From contig CP141148.1 of NCBI GenBank assembly GCA_035235625.1, positions 2,294,001 through 2,358,000 of the forward strand: 64,000 nucleotides of DNA, read 5' to 3'. This DNA is from Saururus chinensis. Its lineage: Eukaryota > Streptophyta > Magnoliopsida > Piperales > Saururaceae. A model generated the notes under the pieces. The model was given only the letters and a program-made list of their open reading frames with translations. It had not been told where the DNA came from and did not search any database. Numbering within the stretch: the stretch's first letter is position 1; each line of letters starts with the position of its first letter. Shown piece by piece: positions 1 through 12,755 of this stretch. Made by a program: the position numbers and the translations under genes.

Positions 1-2147
1 ATGGCTATGTCATTGTCTTGCAAAATTTGTAATATCTATATAAAAACAGAGGCCAATACATGAGAAATAAGAATAACAAAGTAAGTGATGCATAAAAATG
101 CTTGACTTAAATGAAAATTATGTGATAGAACTAACGAACAACTCAGCAAGTAACTATAACAATGTAGAAGATAAACTAATTCAGTAAACTTAATACAAAT
201 GGAAAAAATGTATCTAAGCAATTAATCCTTAACTGAAATAAAAGATTTGGTAAAAGTTAAGAAACTCTAGTTGTGGGCAAGGCATAAATAAATTATAATA
301 GATAAGTGGCAGTAAACTGAACCAGACTTAAATGGGTTTTGGGTCGTAAAATAGACTAGCTCTAGAATGGGCTTGGGTTTTAAATAAAAACATGGCTAAA
401 GGCTCTGGGCTTAAGGGTCTGAAAGGGTATGACAAGGTTTACTGGGCTCAAGCAACTAGACACAACAGTTTTAGTTGTTAAATTATTAACAAATAAAGCC
501 CACTAAAGGGAAGGAGCTCACCTCGAATCTACCAGAGGGAAAAGACTAACTGGCGTTATGGATATTTTAAGTTTTCTTAGCCAAAGTTTAAAGAATATAT
601 GTGAAACATCGACGGTGTATATGTTATTATATATTAATATAAATATTAATTATATATATATATATATATATTTAAAAAATAAGCCTGGTTCTATAGGCGC
701 TAGATTTATATTAAGTGGCCCATAACACTTATAGATTTAGATGTCTATAAATATTATAAATTGTTAGAGGTAAATTTGATGGCCTATAAAACCTGAACTC
801 AGGCATATATGAGCCCCAATTTATATAAACTTTTTTTTATATTAAAATATTTATTTTTAAGAATGATAAAGTATATATTAATATAAATATTAATTATATT
901 AACATGCATTAGTGTATGCTGTTAAGCTCAACTTAAGGTAAGCAGGAGCATGAAAAAAGCTTCCTTCAAATGGGACTCTGGCTACCTGTTGTAATGAGGA
1001 CCGCACATAAATGCCTTGCCTTAACACAATCAATCTATTCCATAAGTAGAACTGGTGCTGCATCCCAGTTCTTATAACAGCAAAGAGAAAGACGGAATTC
1101 AGTTGATGATCTTCTTTGGAAGATAGGCGTAGCTGTACTCGTCACCAGAGAAAGGCGTTGGCTTTTAGTCCAACGTTGTCACCATGGACAAGGCCAAGGT
1201 AAATCAGGGACAGTAACGACAGTAGCTTCATCGGAACAGCAGAAAATTACCGGTTGTCGATGGAAAAGGTGCAGGCAACGGAAAGGGGAAGTGGAGGTGA
1301 TGGGAGCAAGATGCAGGGGACAGAATCCTTTGAGTCGTCGGCCGCCGGAATCCACCGATCAGAAAAAGACTCACAGAAGTCATACCAAAGCCTAAAAATC
1401 TCCTTTATTAATTATAACTTACTATTTAAATAGGCTTACATAACGTAATATATGTGAGAAATATTAAACTTAGAAAAGAAATTAAGCATAGCCAATTATT
1501 CTTAAATTACATCTTTCTTTGTAAAGCAATTCTTAATCAGAACAACAAAAATTTTCAAGTGAAAGTAAATCTCCTAATAAAACTAAAGAGCCAAATAATT
1601 TAAAATAATCCATTTCCACATCATTAGGTTTTGTATGAAACTGGATGGTTTAAAGCTACATAGATTGAAGCCCTACAAGTTGATTATTACTTAGATCTTC
1701 ATTTGAACATGTAATGCAAAATTCAAGGACATATTTTAGTCATTTAAAAGATTAAAGAATCCCTCAATGACACATCAAGTTCTTTAACTTCTCATTGAAG
1801 TGTTGCTGTCCACAAAAGGAAATTTACCAGTTTTTACATCATCAGTCAGCTTATCCAAGCTATTAAGTTAACTCAATTAACAACTTATCATACGAGAATT
1901 TGCATCATTTTTCTCCCTCCTCCCATTGACCAAGATGAAATTTTCACTAATGGAAACCCTGAGATCCTCTAACCAAATCTTCAATCCTAAAAATTCCCAA
2001 ACAAGATCCAATCACTAATCAGCTAATCTGAAATGAAGTCAATTAAAGGAAGTCAACTACTTCCCAACAAGCCCTAATTTGTTCACAAAGAAAGAGGCCA
2101 TAACAAGATCAGTCCAACCTTCACTGGCTCCTCTCCTCTCTCCTCCA
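1..2147. other. Intergenic, upstream of the PUT gene
   Basis: No gene is supported here. The stretch is AT-rich with a short TA dinucleotide run near 650-672. A somewhat GC-richer patch at about 1110-1350 shows no open frame or recognisable domain. The last ~100 bases must contain the promoter and 5' untranslated region of the transporter, but no clear TATA box could be assigned. Confidence 0.6.
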
Positions 2148-4566
2148 ATGGGGGAAGGAGCTGATACATCTGATGGGCCCGCCTCCACTCCAAGCGAGCC
2201 GGGCCCAAGCCCAGGCCCGAAGCTGGGCCTCCTCCCGCTCGTCGCCCTCATCTTCTACGAGGTCTCCGGTGGGCCCTTCGGCGTCGAGGACTCCGTCCGG
2301 GCGGGTGCCGGCCCGCTCCTACCGCTGCTTGGCTTCCTCCTCCTGCCGCTCCTGTGGAGCCTTCCGGAAGCCCTCGTCACCGCTGAGCTCGCAGCTGCCT
2401 TCCCGGCCAACGGAGGCTACGTCGCCTGGGTCGCCGCCGCCTATGGCCCCTTCTGGGGCTTCCAGGAGGGCCTCTGGAAGTGGGTCAGCGGCGTTATGGA
2501 CAACGCTCTCTACCCCGTCCTCCTGCTCGACTACTTTCGCCTCCGCCGCCGACTCCTCCGCCTCCCGGCGCTCGTCGTCCTCACTGCTTCTCTCACCTAC
2601 CTCAACCACCGCGGTCTCCACGTCGTGGGGCTCTCCGCTGTCGCCCTTGCCGCGTTCTCACTATCGCCCTTCCTCGCCATGGCCCTCCTCGCCCTCCCGA
2701 GGGTCCGCCCTGGGCGGTGGATGGCCGTGGATCTCCGGCGCGTTGACTGGCGGGGATACTTCAACAGCATGTTCTGGAACCTCAACTACTGGGACAAGGC
2801 CAGCACGCTGGCGGGGGAGGTGGAAGACCCAGCGCGGACGTTCCCGAAGGCACTGATGGGGGCGGTGGCTCTGGTGGTGGGCTCCTACCTGGTGCCACTA
2901 TTGGCCGGGACGGGGGCGCTGGAGGTGGACTCCCAGGAGTGGAGCGATGGGTACTTCGCGGAAGTGGGTTTTTTTATAGGTGGCGCGTGGCTGAGGTGGT
3001 GGATTCAGGCGGCGGCGGCAATGTCGAATATGGGGCTGTTCGAGGCGGAGATGAGCAGCGACGCGTTTCAGCTGCTGGGGATGAGCGAGATGGGGATGCT
3101 TCCTTCTGCTTTCTCAAGAAGGTCAGTTTGGTTAATTGGTTCTGATTCCTGATCATACACTTTTGATTTGTTTCGCATTCTTTGATTGGTGATGGATCCA
3201 AGTTTTTGAGCTATTGATCTCTGTAGAAAGTAGAAAAGGTTTAGACGTGCCCAACACTTGGACTTGCTCAAGAATCCTTTTCATTCTTTCACACAAAATT
3301 TTCACTTGAGGCTACAATGATACATGGAGTATTACATTATAAATACTGATGTCTATGACAGCTGTTCTTAAACTCGGTGGTTTTGGAGGATTTAACAGAA
3401 GAAGTTGGTTTCTCTCACTCTTTTAGGCCTTTCATCCGACATGTACATGTCATGGGCTGGTTTGCAGTCATGTCTGTATTAAACTGCTGAAAGCCAAATA
3501 AAAGAAGGTATTGCTGAAGTTAATGCTGGAGATTCAACTTTTAACTAAAGAAAGAGCTTTTGAGCATGTTTGTAAGTGGAGGATAACAGCTATCAGGATA
3601 ATCCCGTATTGTATAGTAAAAAGATGAGGATTGTCAATTTTATTAAATGTGGAGTGTGCATTGCTCTGAGTATTACCTCTGCAACATGAGTGCCCAGCTT
3701 GAGCAGTTCAGTCCTTAAACCAGGTTTTTACATGTGTTGCTAATCCATTTCTGCTCCTATATTGAGTTTTTTATTTGTAAAAGTAAGGTGCCTTTTCAAA
3801 GTGGAGGAAGAGATGGATTTGTGAACACAAATACCCTCTGGCTGGTACACACGAATACTAATCTTCTCTTCATACAGCATATCAATGGTGTTTGAATTCA
3901 TTCAGAGTTTTTTGCTATTATTTTGGTCACTGCCCTATCTTTTACAACATTTTTTGTTATATTAGTTTCAAAATGAATGCTTGGATTGGGATTTGGTTGA
4001 ACACGAGCATGACATGGTTTCTTTTAATATCTTTTAGATCGAAGTACGGAACTCCCACCTTAAGCATATTATGCTCTGCCACTGGAGTTATATTCTTGTC
4101 ATGGATGAGCTTTCAGGAGATTGTTGAGTTACTGAACTTTCTATATGCTGTTGGTATGCTTCTTGAATTTGCGGCCTTCATCAAGCTAAGGATAAAGAAA
4201 CCTGATCTTCATAGACCCTACAAGGTTCCATTGCAAACAGTTGGAGCTGCTCTTCTTTGTCTACCTCCAGCTTTGTTGCTGATCCTTGTCATGTGTTTAG
4301 CTTCTACGATGACTTTTGTTGTAAGTGGTATTGTGATTTTGCTTGGATTTTGTTTATATCCTTCTATAGAACGGGCAAAGGAAAAGAAGTGGGCAGAATT
4401 TCATTCAGTTCTCGTCCCCTCTGGCCAAACTTTGGAAACTCTTTCAATTATCCAACAACACGAAGAAATAACTGATGAGGCCTCTGTAAGCCTTCTATCT
4501 GCCCCTTCTGATAAGGAATCACAAACATCAGGGACTACACTGAAAGCTAGCTTCGGGGTGGAATAA
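2148..4566 (+). CDS. PUT: Polyamine uptake transporter (PUT/LAT-type APC permease), two exons
   Basis: Proton-coupled polyamine importer of the amino acid-polyamine-organocation superfamily, a multi-pass membrane protein. Exon 1 is 2148-3121 and exon 2 is 4038-4566, joined over a 916-bp GT-AG intron; the split codon restores an RRSKYGTP junction and a 500-aa protein, close to the usual plant PUT length. The family signatures [86 protein letters not shown] and [21 protein letters not shown] appear in order. The start is the first in-frame ATG; the open frame extends upstream to 2079 without an ATG. Exon 1 is very GC-rich whereas exon 2 and the 3' flank are AT-rich. No inactivating change was seen. 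Decayed copies of its 3' part occur near 24.0, 52.2 and 53.1 kb. Family assignment is strong; substrate is inferred from the family. Confidence 0.93.
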
Positions 4567-5759
4567 AAGGTTTTTTCAACTCCATGCATTGGAGAAATGA
4601 TCACTGAAATTATAATTAGGTTGGTATCTTGTCTGAATCAAAGAATTCTCAGTTGACATCCTGTCCTAACATGTTCGCCAATTTGTTTTTACTCAGTTTG
4701 AACTCTCTACAGATAATCAGAAAGTTGGATCCTTTCTTTTGTAGCAGGTAGGTTTGATTATATTGATTTCCTTAAAAAATAAATAACACTTTCTCTCTTG
4801 TTGGTTATCTTTGATGTTGGATGTTTACCGGGTTAGTGATCTTTCTTTCCGTTTGTAAGAGCATGTTCCCAGATTAAGCTTTACATGGTACACGTCACAT
4901 CCCTATCTTGTGCCAATACCTCTGTTCAAAATCAGCTGTTTCGGTGCATTGTCGTTCACATGCTGTTGAAAATGATTCACTAGAAGTCGTCATCTTGTGT
5001 TTACAAAATCTCAATCTGTTGAACTCTAACGGTCTCCTAAGTTAATGGTTATGGTTCTTCAGTTTATCTTTCATTGGTGCATTAGTTACTTTGGAAGTGT
5101 CTAGAGCTCAAACCCTACTGCGCAGGATCTTCTTTAGAAATCAAATAATGAGGGAGAATTCTAATAAATAGTAAATCACGCAGCTGTAAGTTAAGATTGA
5201 TGCCTTGACCATCATACAATCAAAGACGGACAAATTCTACTCTTTTCTTTTGGTAAATCCTACTCTATTTTCTTCCAGATATGAAAAGTGGACTGCATGA
5301 CAATCGGAAGCGAGACAAAAACACACACAGGAGTCATGTTGGAAGAGTGCACGTGGGCTCTCTTCTTTTAACAAGTGCTGTTAAGGGTTTAACTTGGATT
5401 TCATCATCATCTGTTTCTTTTTGTTAAAACATGTACATGTCAAAGTTCTATAACTTCATGCTCTTATTGGACCCATTTTTCTTTCACTACTTGTTCTAGC
5501 TGCAATGCTGCACTTGTCCAGATGTCCAAGTTCAGTATTTTCAACCTGCTGAGATTTCAGGCGTGGGCAATGTTCTGTAGAAATATGTTTCACTTCAGCT
5601 CAAATGTGCAGATGTAAGAATTCCTGTTAGAAATATGAAGTGAAAAATATAGAGACTACCGAACTTTGGCGTCCTTGAGCCAAAATTATTCATGTCTGAC
5701 TCATGTTGATAGTTGAAAAGTTGATTATTGATGTGTTAATGTACTTGACCTTTACATTA
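4567..5759. other. PUT 3' untranslated region and flank
   Basis: No gene is seen. The first ~400 bases (to about 4950) are clearly similar to 53160-53515, so they were duplicated together with the end of the PUT coding region. The remainder is anonymous AT-rich sequence. Confidence 0.65.
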
Positions 5760-6027
5760 AAGGCATCTCCAACTTGCATATGCCGTGGACAAAATTGAAG
5801 TACCATAGCCCCCCTCACTTGGGACTTCAATTTTGAAGTCCCATGTTGAAATTTAAAATGCTTTCTTTTTAATATTTCAGTCATCATTTCTCAAGGTTTC
5901 ACCCTCTTGCTTGAATTTGGTATTTACCATTGGAGTTCACGAGTCTCCATTTTGCCATACAGGGAAATAAAGATGCCACTTGAGTATCTCTAACGATTAT
6001 TTTTGAAGACCCTTATTTGAGATGCTT
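5760..6027. repeat. MITE-like element, copy 1
   Basis: Ends are inverted: GGCATCTCCAA at the left and the complement of AAGCATCTCAAA at the right. The interior (GCCGTGGACAAAA, then CACTTGGGACTTCAA) matches 14376-14697 in the same order. Small size, inverted ends and AT-rich interior indicate a non-autonomous DNA transposon; the superfamily (possibly PIF/Harbinger, given a TTA next to each end) is uncertain. Confidence 0.6.
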
Positions 6028-7476
6028 TAAGTTCGCTTGAATCAAGGATGTACTAATATCCTCGTATCCATATATACTGGACATTTACCCATGATATGTA
6101 AGAGTGTGTTAGGGCGTTTGTAGAAGCAGAACTAATGTCAGCTCAGTTTGTCCAATACATGTCTCAGCAAATGTGTATGGCGTAAAAGGTGTTTGTTGAT
6201 TGGATCCCATTAATCCGATCGCGATTTGAATTGTACAACCCATGATTTTAAAGGGCAGGTGGATTTTTTAAACCCTGCCTAGGCGCTTTTTAACTATTCA
6301 ATTATTGATTTGGGTTGACTCTTTGATAAACGGGACTTCACAAGTACATTTGTACTGAATTTGGACCTCCCACTCCACTCGCAGCTTCCAGTGCAGTGCA
6401 CATGGACCCATTTCCTTATTGCATTTTCAGCTTCAGAACATGTGCATTGCTGCAATGTAAACATTTAACTTAAAAAAAGTTTTTACATAATAAACAAATA
6501 CTCCAAATTTGATTATGCACCTTATGAAACCCAGCAAGGGCTCTAGGGAGAAAAGGATGTGCTCTAGTAAATAAATAATGTCTCCCAACTAGATAAAAAC
6601 TGCCTGAAACTTTCTATTTGCCATTAAAACGTACCCAGATTTACATGAATTTTGCAGTAACAAACTGATAATGTAGAGCATGACAAAACAAACAGTCTTT
6701 CCAGCAAAAAAGGCTCAAGGTAAACGTATTTAACAAAAAGTCGCCAACAAAGGGGGGAAATTTTGCGAGAAGTATAAGTTATCTACTTGTACACATAAAA
6801 AAGGAAATATAATTCGGGTATGCTAGAATGGAACCCATAATACGAAAACAAGACAGAAGAGCACACCATTTTTGCAAGATTTAATTTGTGGGTTTTTATG
6901 AGACATGATACCCACGAGGAGCCACTTTTTAGCTCCAGAAAATGAAGTAATTAGGTATAGTAAGAGCAAGGTTACCGGAAAGAAAACAATATACAGTGGA
7001 TAATAGAGATTGGCGATGAAAACTCTCTGGTTTCTGGTCATCGTGGAACATAGCAACAGTCGAGCATGGGTGAGCTGTCGAAGAGGGATAGAGAGGAGGT
7101 CACTTTATTTGCTTCTTATGCATCCCTTTGACCGATTGATCCCGTAAGACCAAACCTCTCGATGCTCTCGATTTTAACGGGCTTTTTATACTTTTTTTTG
7201 CCTAGGCCCGCGCCCGGCCTAAAATTTAATAGGTTTTTAATTTTTAAGCCCGGCCTGGCTAGCCCGCAGCCTAAATTTTAAGCTTAAGACCATAAATTTT
7301 TGGGCCGGGCTTGGTGGCCAGCCTGTATTACTTACCGCCTTAATTGTCCTAGGTCGCCAATTCTATCGAAGAAGACACGATCAACCCTAGCCTCTTCTCC
7401 CTCTCCATCACATGCAACGTACTGGGCGGCCCAATGTGCCAGAGCCTCTATGTTCCTTTTGTATTGGAACCTCCAA
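6028..7476. other. Intergenic
   Basis: No gene is supported. At about 7180-7330 there are repeated GGCCCGGCC/GGCCGGGC words of the kind found at the ends of plant hAT-type MITEs, but boundaries could not be placed. Confidence 0.5.
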
Positions 7477-7485
7477 TAAAATCAA

Positions 7486-8044
7486 GAGGAATTGACCAAA
7501 GTAAACTCTTACTTTAATAAAATAAATAAAATGTGAGCAAGTATCTTCTATTTATCAAAGTAGACTTACTCATGTGGAAATTTGCAAATGTGTAAAGGCT
7601 TTTGACTGAATTACCTTCACCTTCATCCGACGGGAAAAATACACCACATCGGTCACTCGGTCCAGAAAAATGTCTTCTTCTTCTTCTCTCAAACGACTTC
7701 ATCTCACAATGGTTTTATCTCCCGTATGGCTTCCTACTCCTAGGTAAGTTCATCTTCCTCGTGTTTTTGTTTGCTCAGTTACTTCCTCTTCTCTACTTCT
7801 TTTCTCTGGTATATCACAACGTCCAGCTTTGAATATTCCCTTTCACCAAGTAGATTAGTTCATGTTATTTGGGATGATGAGAAAGGTGTTACCTGATGAA
7901 AAATATTATTTTAAGTTGGTTATATATTGGGTATTAAGTAGTTTCTGCTAGTAAGGTTTTCTGGGTAATTGGAAAACTGAAAAATTGGAAGACTGAATCA
8001 CTGAAAAACTGGAAAAGTAGAAAAGTGGATTACTGATATGATAT
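7486..8044 (+). repeat. MULE left terminal inverted repeat
   Basis: Reverse-complement match to 13453-14002 with scattered substitutions and small gaps. Matching landmarks are GTGAGCAAGTATCT near the end, GATGATAAGAAAGGTGTTACC-type words in the middle, and GATTACTGATATGATA at the inner border. The inner part carries runs of GGAAAACTGAAAAATTGGAA. Confidence 0.88.
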
Positions 8045-8715
8045 GAGAAGAAAATAGAATACTACTCAAGGGAATATTAGTGTCAAAGTGCTGAAGTGTC
8101 AGGAGGAAGTGAGAAGAAAAAGTGCAAAGTGGGAGGAGAAAATAGGAAGAACAGGAGTAATATGGGAGAAATCACATTTTTAAGTGTTCTATACAACATA
8201 ATTGTCAATCTCAGTTGTGACGAAGATAAACTCCAATTAGATGAGTTATTTCATTTAGAGGAGGAGAGTAGGATGAAGAATACGCATGCATCCTGTAAGG
8301 ACCCTCATCTTTAAACCGGTTTTGGTTTTCTTTAATTATGGGTTATCGTGAGATTTACGTGTTTTCTGATCTTATTCGGTGATTTTGTAAATAAATAGAG
8401 TTTGTGATGGTTTTAACCAAAATTAACTTCAATATTAGTGGTTTTAAGTGATTTTAAACCAAATGTGAATTTTTGAGATTTTTCGGAATTTTCACTATTT
8501 TCCCAAAAATTAGGGTTTTGGCGGGACCCCTGTGGGCCCCACGGTCGAAAATTTTATTTTTGTGTCAAATGAACCTAGACATATACTTAAGGTCACACAA
8601 AAATTTTCAGAATTTTATTAGGCTTAATTCGTGCTTAAATTTGCAAAATAACCACTTTTAGCCTACTTTTCATATTTACACCCCAAAACTTACCTATGCC
8701 TACCCCAACCCTTAC

Positions 8716-8723
8716 TATAAAAG
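8716..8723 (+). promoter_or_regulatory. TATA box of the 3.15-kb LTR
   Basis: TATAAAAG about 420 bases into the LTR, the usual kind of position for the U3/R boundary, preceded by a C-rich stretch. Confidence 0.55.
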
Positions 8724-9142
8724 GGCAAACCAGAGCCATTTCCATTTTTGGGAATAGGCTAAGGAAGGAGGTTTGGCCTAATCCCCACTTAGGCCCGAAT
8801 TAGAAGCCGATTAAGGATTTCAAGAAGGGTGACTCTTCAATCCGAGCTTAATCAAGTGCTGAGGTAATGGGTCTTCGAAATCTCTGTTTATCCATGGTAA
8901 AACTCTTTATTTTTGGCTTATTTCGAAATGGTTTGCTTGATTTAGTGTGTTAATGGTAAGATTAGAAAATGGAATTATTTAATCCCGATTTCTTAGGGTT
9001 TTGCATTATTATGGTTTGGTTTGATATTCTGGAAGTCAAGGAGGACTTTTGATGATGATTAGGGTGTTAGATGTGGATTTGAAGTGCTATCTATGGTGTT
9101 TCGGTTTGGATTTGCGAAAGGAAGAAGATGACTGTTTCGTGT

Positions 9143-9242
9143 TGGCGATCGATCGGCCTTGCAGGCGATCGATCGGCCGAACCGAAAATTTCAAAATTTT
9201 GCGTGTAACCGATCGAACGGCCTGAAGGGCGATCGATCGGCT
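9143..9242. repeat. Palindromic CGATCGATCGG repeats inside the LTR
   Basis: The word GATCGATCGGC occurs three times, with a fourth degenerate copy (CCGATCGAACGGCC), in ~100 bases downstream of the TATA box. The core CGATCGATCG is self-complementary. Confidence 0.75.
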
Positions 9243-10044
9243 ACACAGAAAATTGCATGTTGAGTGTATGATGCCTATTTTGATGATTCCACTTTGGCTT
9301 GCCAATTTTATACGAATGTGGAGTGTTTTAAGCTATGTTAGGCTACTGGAAATGTATGCTATAGAGTTTATGGAGTTGAGATATATGCTTAGTGATGGTG
9401 GAATGACTTATGTTTTGTGGCATGATGTTGGAATCGTTATTTTGAAATTATGAATAGTTGTTTCCCTTTGGTTAAGCATATTTCAAGAGGGACTACAATC
9501 ATTGTTGGACAGATTTGTCATGATAAATTGTGATTAATGGTGTGTGAATGTTGGTGAATACCATGACTCAATGATGAAATGAGTGATGTTATAGGTGTTT
9601 AGCCTTTGTGGTTGAGTTTTGAATCTAGCTAAGATTTCAACGATTCTTCTACTATGATTTCCGCTGGAATTCATGTTTAGGTAGAAATTCACATGTGTAG
9701 TGTGGTAGTGAGTTGATTTTCAAGCATGTTAATATGCATCATGTGAAAGGCTTCTACTAGTTACACACACACACATGTGGGGGTTAAATGATGATGTTGA
9801 AGCTTAATATCGTGATTATGAATGATGCATTAGGGGCTGGTGAGAGCACTTATCATGATTAGGGTTCATGTATGCTTTGCCCACGCATGTACCATGTTGC
9901 ACGCATCATAAAAATGGATTTCCAATTGAGGCTTCATCGTGATTAATCGAATTTGACCGATTGGATGCAATGTGATGGAATTGCGTGCCGGGTTTATCGG
10001 TCGTGGATTAATCGCAAGTTGATTGGTCCGAAAGGACATATTTT

Positions 10045-10113
10045 GATTTGAAGTTCCTGTGTGGAACGATTTGAAGTTCCTGTGTGGAACGATTTGGAGT
10101 TCCTGTGTGGAAC
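10045..10113 (+). repeat. 23-bp tandem repeat, three units, inside the LTR
   Basis: Unit GATTTGAAGTTCCTGTGTGG plus AAC, repeated three times with one G/A change. Confidence 0.85.
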
Positions 10114-10526
10114 GAGTGCACTCCCGGGTTGGGTCTTGTTTAATGGAATGATGTGGGGACGAGTTGTGTACTTGTCTTGCGGATATGTGAGAATATCATT
10201 ATGTGTGTCATCTGGACCCTGAGAATCCAGTGTGGTATGCCGTGTGCACCCCGCTACCACGTGTTCTAGGGTTCTCTGTGTGAGAACTCGGGCTCTTCCC
10301 TCCGCAGGAGATGTCCCTGGGCGAACACCCCTGCTCTAGATTCTCTGTGTGAGAATGGGACATCCTTGGCCAAGATCGTCCAGGGCGAGCAGTATTAGGG
10401 ATTGACAACCCCGATCTTTCTTAAATTTTTGTGTAGAATTTTGTACCATGACACGCCTTCGTGGCCTTGTCTATGCTCCCGTCTGTGTGACATTAATGTG
10501 TGATTACTCCTTGATGGAGGTTGATT

Positions 10527-10800
10527 GTGATGATGCTATGCATGTGGATTATGTATGTTAGAGATACATCCATGCATGTTGATTTTGATGTTATGCATGT
10601 GGATTAGGTATGTTAGAGATACATCCATGCATGCTGATTTTGATGTTATGCATGTGGAATATGTATGTTAGAGATACATCCATGCATGTTGATTTTGATG
10701 TTATGCATGTGGAATATGTATGTTAGAGATACATCCATGCGGGATTGGTTATGATGTGAATGCATGTGGGAATATGTATGCTAGAGATACATCCATGCAG
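10527..10800 (+). repeat. ~55-bp tandem repeat, about five units, inside the LTR
   Basis: Each unit contains ATGCATGTGGA, then GTATGTTAGAGATACATCC, then ATGCATGTTGATTTTG. Later units diverge and shorten. Confidence 0.85.
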
Positions 10801-12271
10801 GTTGAATTATGCATTTTTATGCAGTGTTAAGTGATATGAATGTGTGATCAGAAAGTGATGCACCATGTAAATCTTTGATCTGAAACGATCTCATTTCTAA
10901 GCTATCGTATTTTCTACGTTGACAGTGATATTAAAACCATTGCTGAGTGTTAAAACTCACCCCTCTTTTGTGTTTTGATTTGGGGCTGTGTGGTGCGACA
11001 CGCAGACGGACAGGATTGCCTTTTTGAGGAAAGGTCAGAGGTAGCTTGGGTGTGATGATGGAGATCGTTGCGTGACTTTCCTTCATTTTGTTTCATGTTT
11101 TATGTTAGAACCTATGTGTAGGGTTCTTTGTTGTGGATTTATGTCACATGTTACAGTTATGTTTGCTTATGACTTATTTTGAGCCGGTGTGGGCTTTACT
11201 TAAAACTAAGCTTGTGGGTTTGAGATTGTTGTTTACTTTGTGTTAAGCAACACCTTTTCTTCCCCTTTTATTTACTCTTGCTCAAAGGATTGTGCGCACT
11301 CCGTGTTGCTGTTAATCGCCCGTGGTTAGGGATTAAGACTTCCGCTAGAATCGTTTCTCAATTTCACTTCGTCGCCCCCGCGCGCTTGACCGGCCCTTGG
11401 ACCGGGTTCGGCTCGGGTCGGGCATCGCCGGGGCGTGACACATCCTGCATTGACATTGATTCAAAAGTAACACATGATGACCTAGTAAGTGTAAAGTAAG
11501 AGTGTGATATCGATTCAAGCATTAATGAATACGTCCCAAACATGATTGAATTTGAGCAAGATCCTAATTATGCATCATCATGAGTAAATGAAGACTATCC
11601 TATAGGATAAATGAATCATGGTATAGAAGAACATGTTATAACGTTTCCAAAACCTCTAGATCAACATTGTCCTAATGATGAAATGTATAGTAAATATTAT
11701 AAATATAATTTGTAATTATGTATTGTGTATGTAGATGTATGAGACCATTGATACAAAATATATTGTGTTAGATTATGTAGATCAAATGGAAGCAATTGTA
11801 GTAAACTGACTCCTTTTGATGAAAAAGTGGAAACCATGGATAGTCCACAAATATCAATTTCAGATACATCAGTGAAAATGATGTAATTTTATTTTTTAGT
11901 TTGACAGTTTTTCAATTTGGTAGTGTTATAGTTTGGCAGTTTCTAGTTTAATAATTAACATTTGCAATTTTCAGGAAGAATGATGAACCCCCAAGTTTGG
12001 CCCACAAAATAGACATTAGTGGGGAGGATTCCTATGTAAACAATGATTTTGAGGTGTAATGAGGGAATATTTATGATCAATGAGCGATAGAAATTGGTCA
12101 ACAGTTCAAGGACAAAGTCATGCTTCAACTTTACTTTCACAACATGACTATGTACACCAAGTTTCAGTTCAATGTTATATATTCAAATAAATCAAGATAT
12201 ACATTCAGATGTGTTATTGAGAACTGCCCATGGAAACAACATGAAGATTGGTCTATGACAATTCTTTTCAG

Positions 12272-12420
12272 TTTGCGCTGAAAGATGCCCAGTTGAGACG
12301 TGATCCACCTACTGTGAGGGTTGATCGCATGATAGCTAAGCTCATGTCTAGGCTTCTTGGTGCTCCCAAGTTTCTTTTGTGTGTTCTTCCTGAAATGAAG
12401 AATTCATATATTTATTTTAG
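12272..12420 (+). pseudogene. Captured ARGONAUTE (AGO4/6-like) exon fragment
   Basis: One frame reads DAQLRRDPPTVRVDRM followed by GAPKFLLCVLPEMKNS, matching the conserved stretch before and within the MID domain of plant AGO4-clade proteins (RRxPPxVRV...PxFLLCxLPERKNSDIYG). It starts right after a pyrimidine tract and AG (TTCTTTTCAG), which looks like a retained intron acceptor, and homology stops at KNSYIY, where AGO genes have an exon end. The expected donor is lost and nothing of PAZ or PIWI is present. It lies between transposase remnants within the MULE, so it was most likely captured by the transposon. It cannot encode a working Argonaute. Confidence 0.8.
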
Positions 12421-12654
12421 GAATAGATGTTTCCTTCTTTGTAATAGAACTTAATGCAATATTTTGAGCTTCTGCTATGTAGACCCGACTTTGGGTAGAT
12501 ATGTGGATTCAAGATGTTCTTTTTTGTTCTATTCAAAATACAAGTATAGATTTATTTCTTGTTCTATTTTTTTCCTATCACACAAATGAGCAATTTCAGA
12601 AACAACATATGAACAAAATGGGCTGCACCCTATATATATGCCTACATCGGCAAT

Positions 12655-12755
12655 GGAAATTGGATAACTGGAAACTAGAAACTGGAAACTGGGAAACTAG
12701 AAACTGGAAATTCGAAAACCGAAAAACTAGAAAACATGAAAAACTGTCAAACATG
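12655..12755 (+). repeat. GGAAACT/AGAAACT simple repeat inside the MULE
   Basis: Runs of ACTGGAAACTAGAAACTGG type, resembling the AACTGAAAAATTGGAA runs at the inner ends of the terminal repeats; probably subterminal MULE sequence copied inward. Confidence 0.55.

Larger units (their letters stand above)
8294..11440 (+). mobile_element. Solo LTR, 3.15 kb (probably Ty3/gypsy, Tekay/Del-like)
   Basis: Begins TGTAAGGACC and ends GGGGCGTGACA, bounded on both sides by a perfect 5-bp duplication CATCC (8289-8293 and 11441-11445). No internal retrotransposon genes are present, so only one LTR remains, as left by LTR-LTR recombination. The very long LTR and the TGTAAGGACC...GCGTGACA ends resemble Del/Tekay chromoviruses; this family call is inference. 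It contains a TATA box and several tandem repeats, annotated separately. It interrupts the MULE and is therefore younger than it. Confidence 0.88.
8096..12247 (+). pseudogene. mudrA-type transposase N-terminal remnant, interrupted by a solo LTR
   Basis: The recognisable part is 12093-12247, which reads IGQQFKDKVMLQLYFHNM and, further on, RYTFRCVIENCPWK: the pattern of the MuDR N-terminal DNA-binding domain (F-x-D-K, then C-x4-CPW). Charged, low-homology sequence at about 8096-8288 and 11446-12090 probably belongs to the same acidic N-terminal region but contains stops. The remnant is split by the solo LTR at 8294-11440. Immediately after the CPW motif the sequence switches to ARGONAUTE-derived DNA, so the catalytic DDE domain is missing. 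Confidence 0.7.

Noticed and set aside
2079-2147. Upstream extension of the PUT frame starting at TTG
   Set aside because: Plant translation normally starts at ATG. The first in-frame ATG is at 2148 and gives a normal-length family member.
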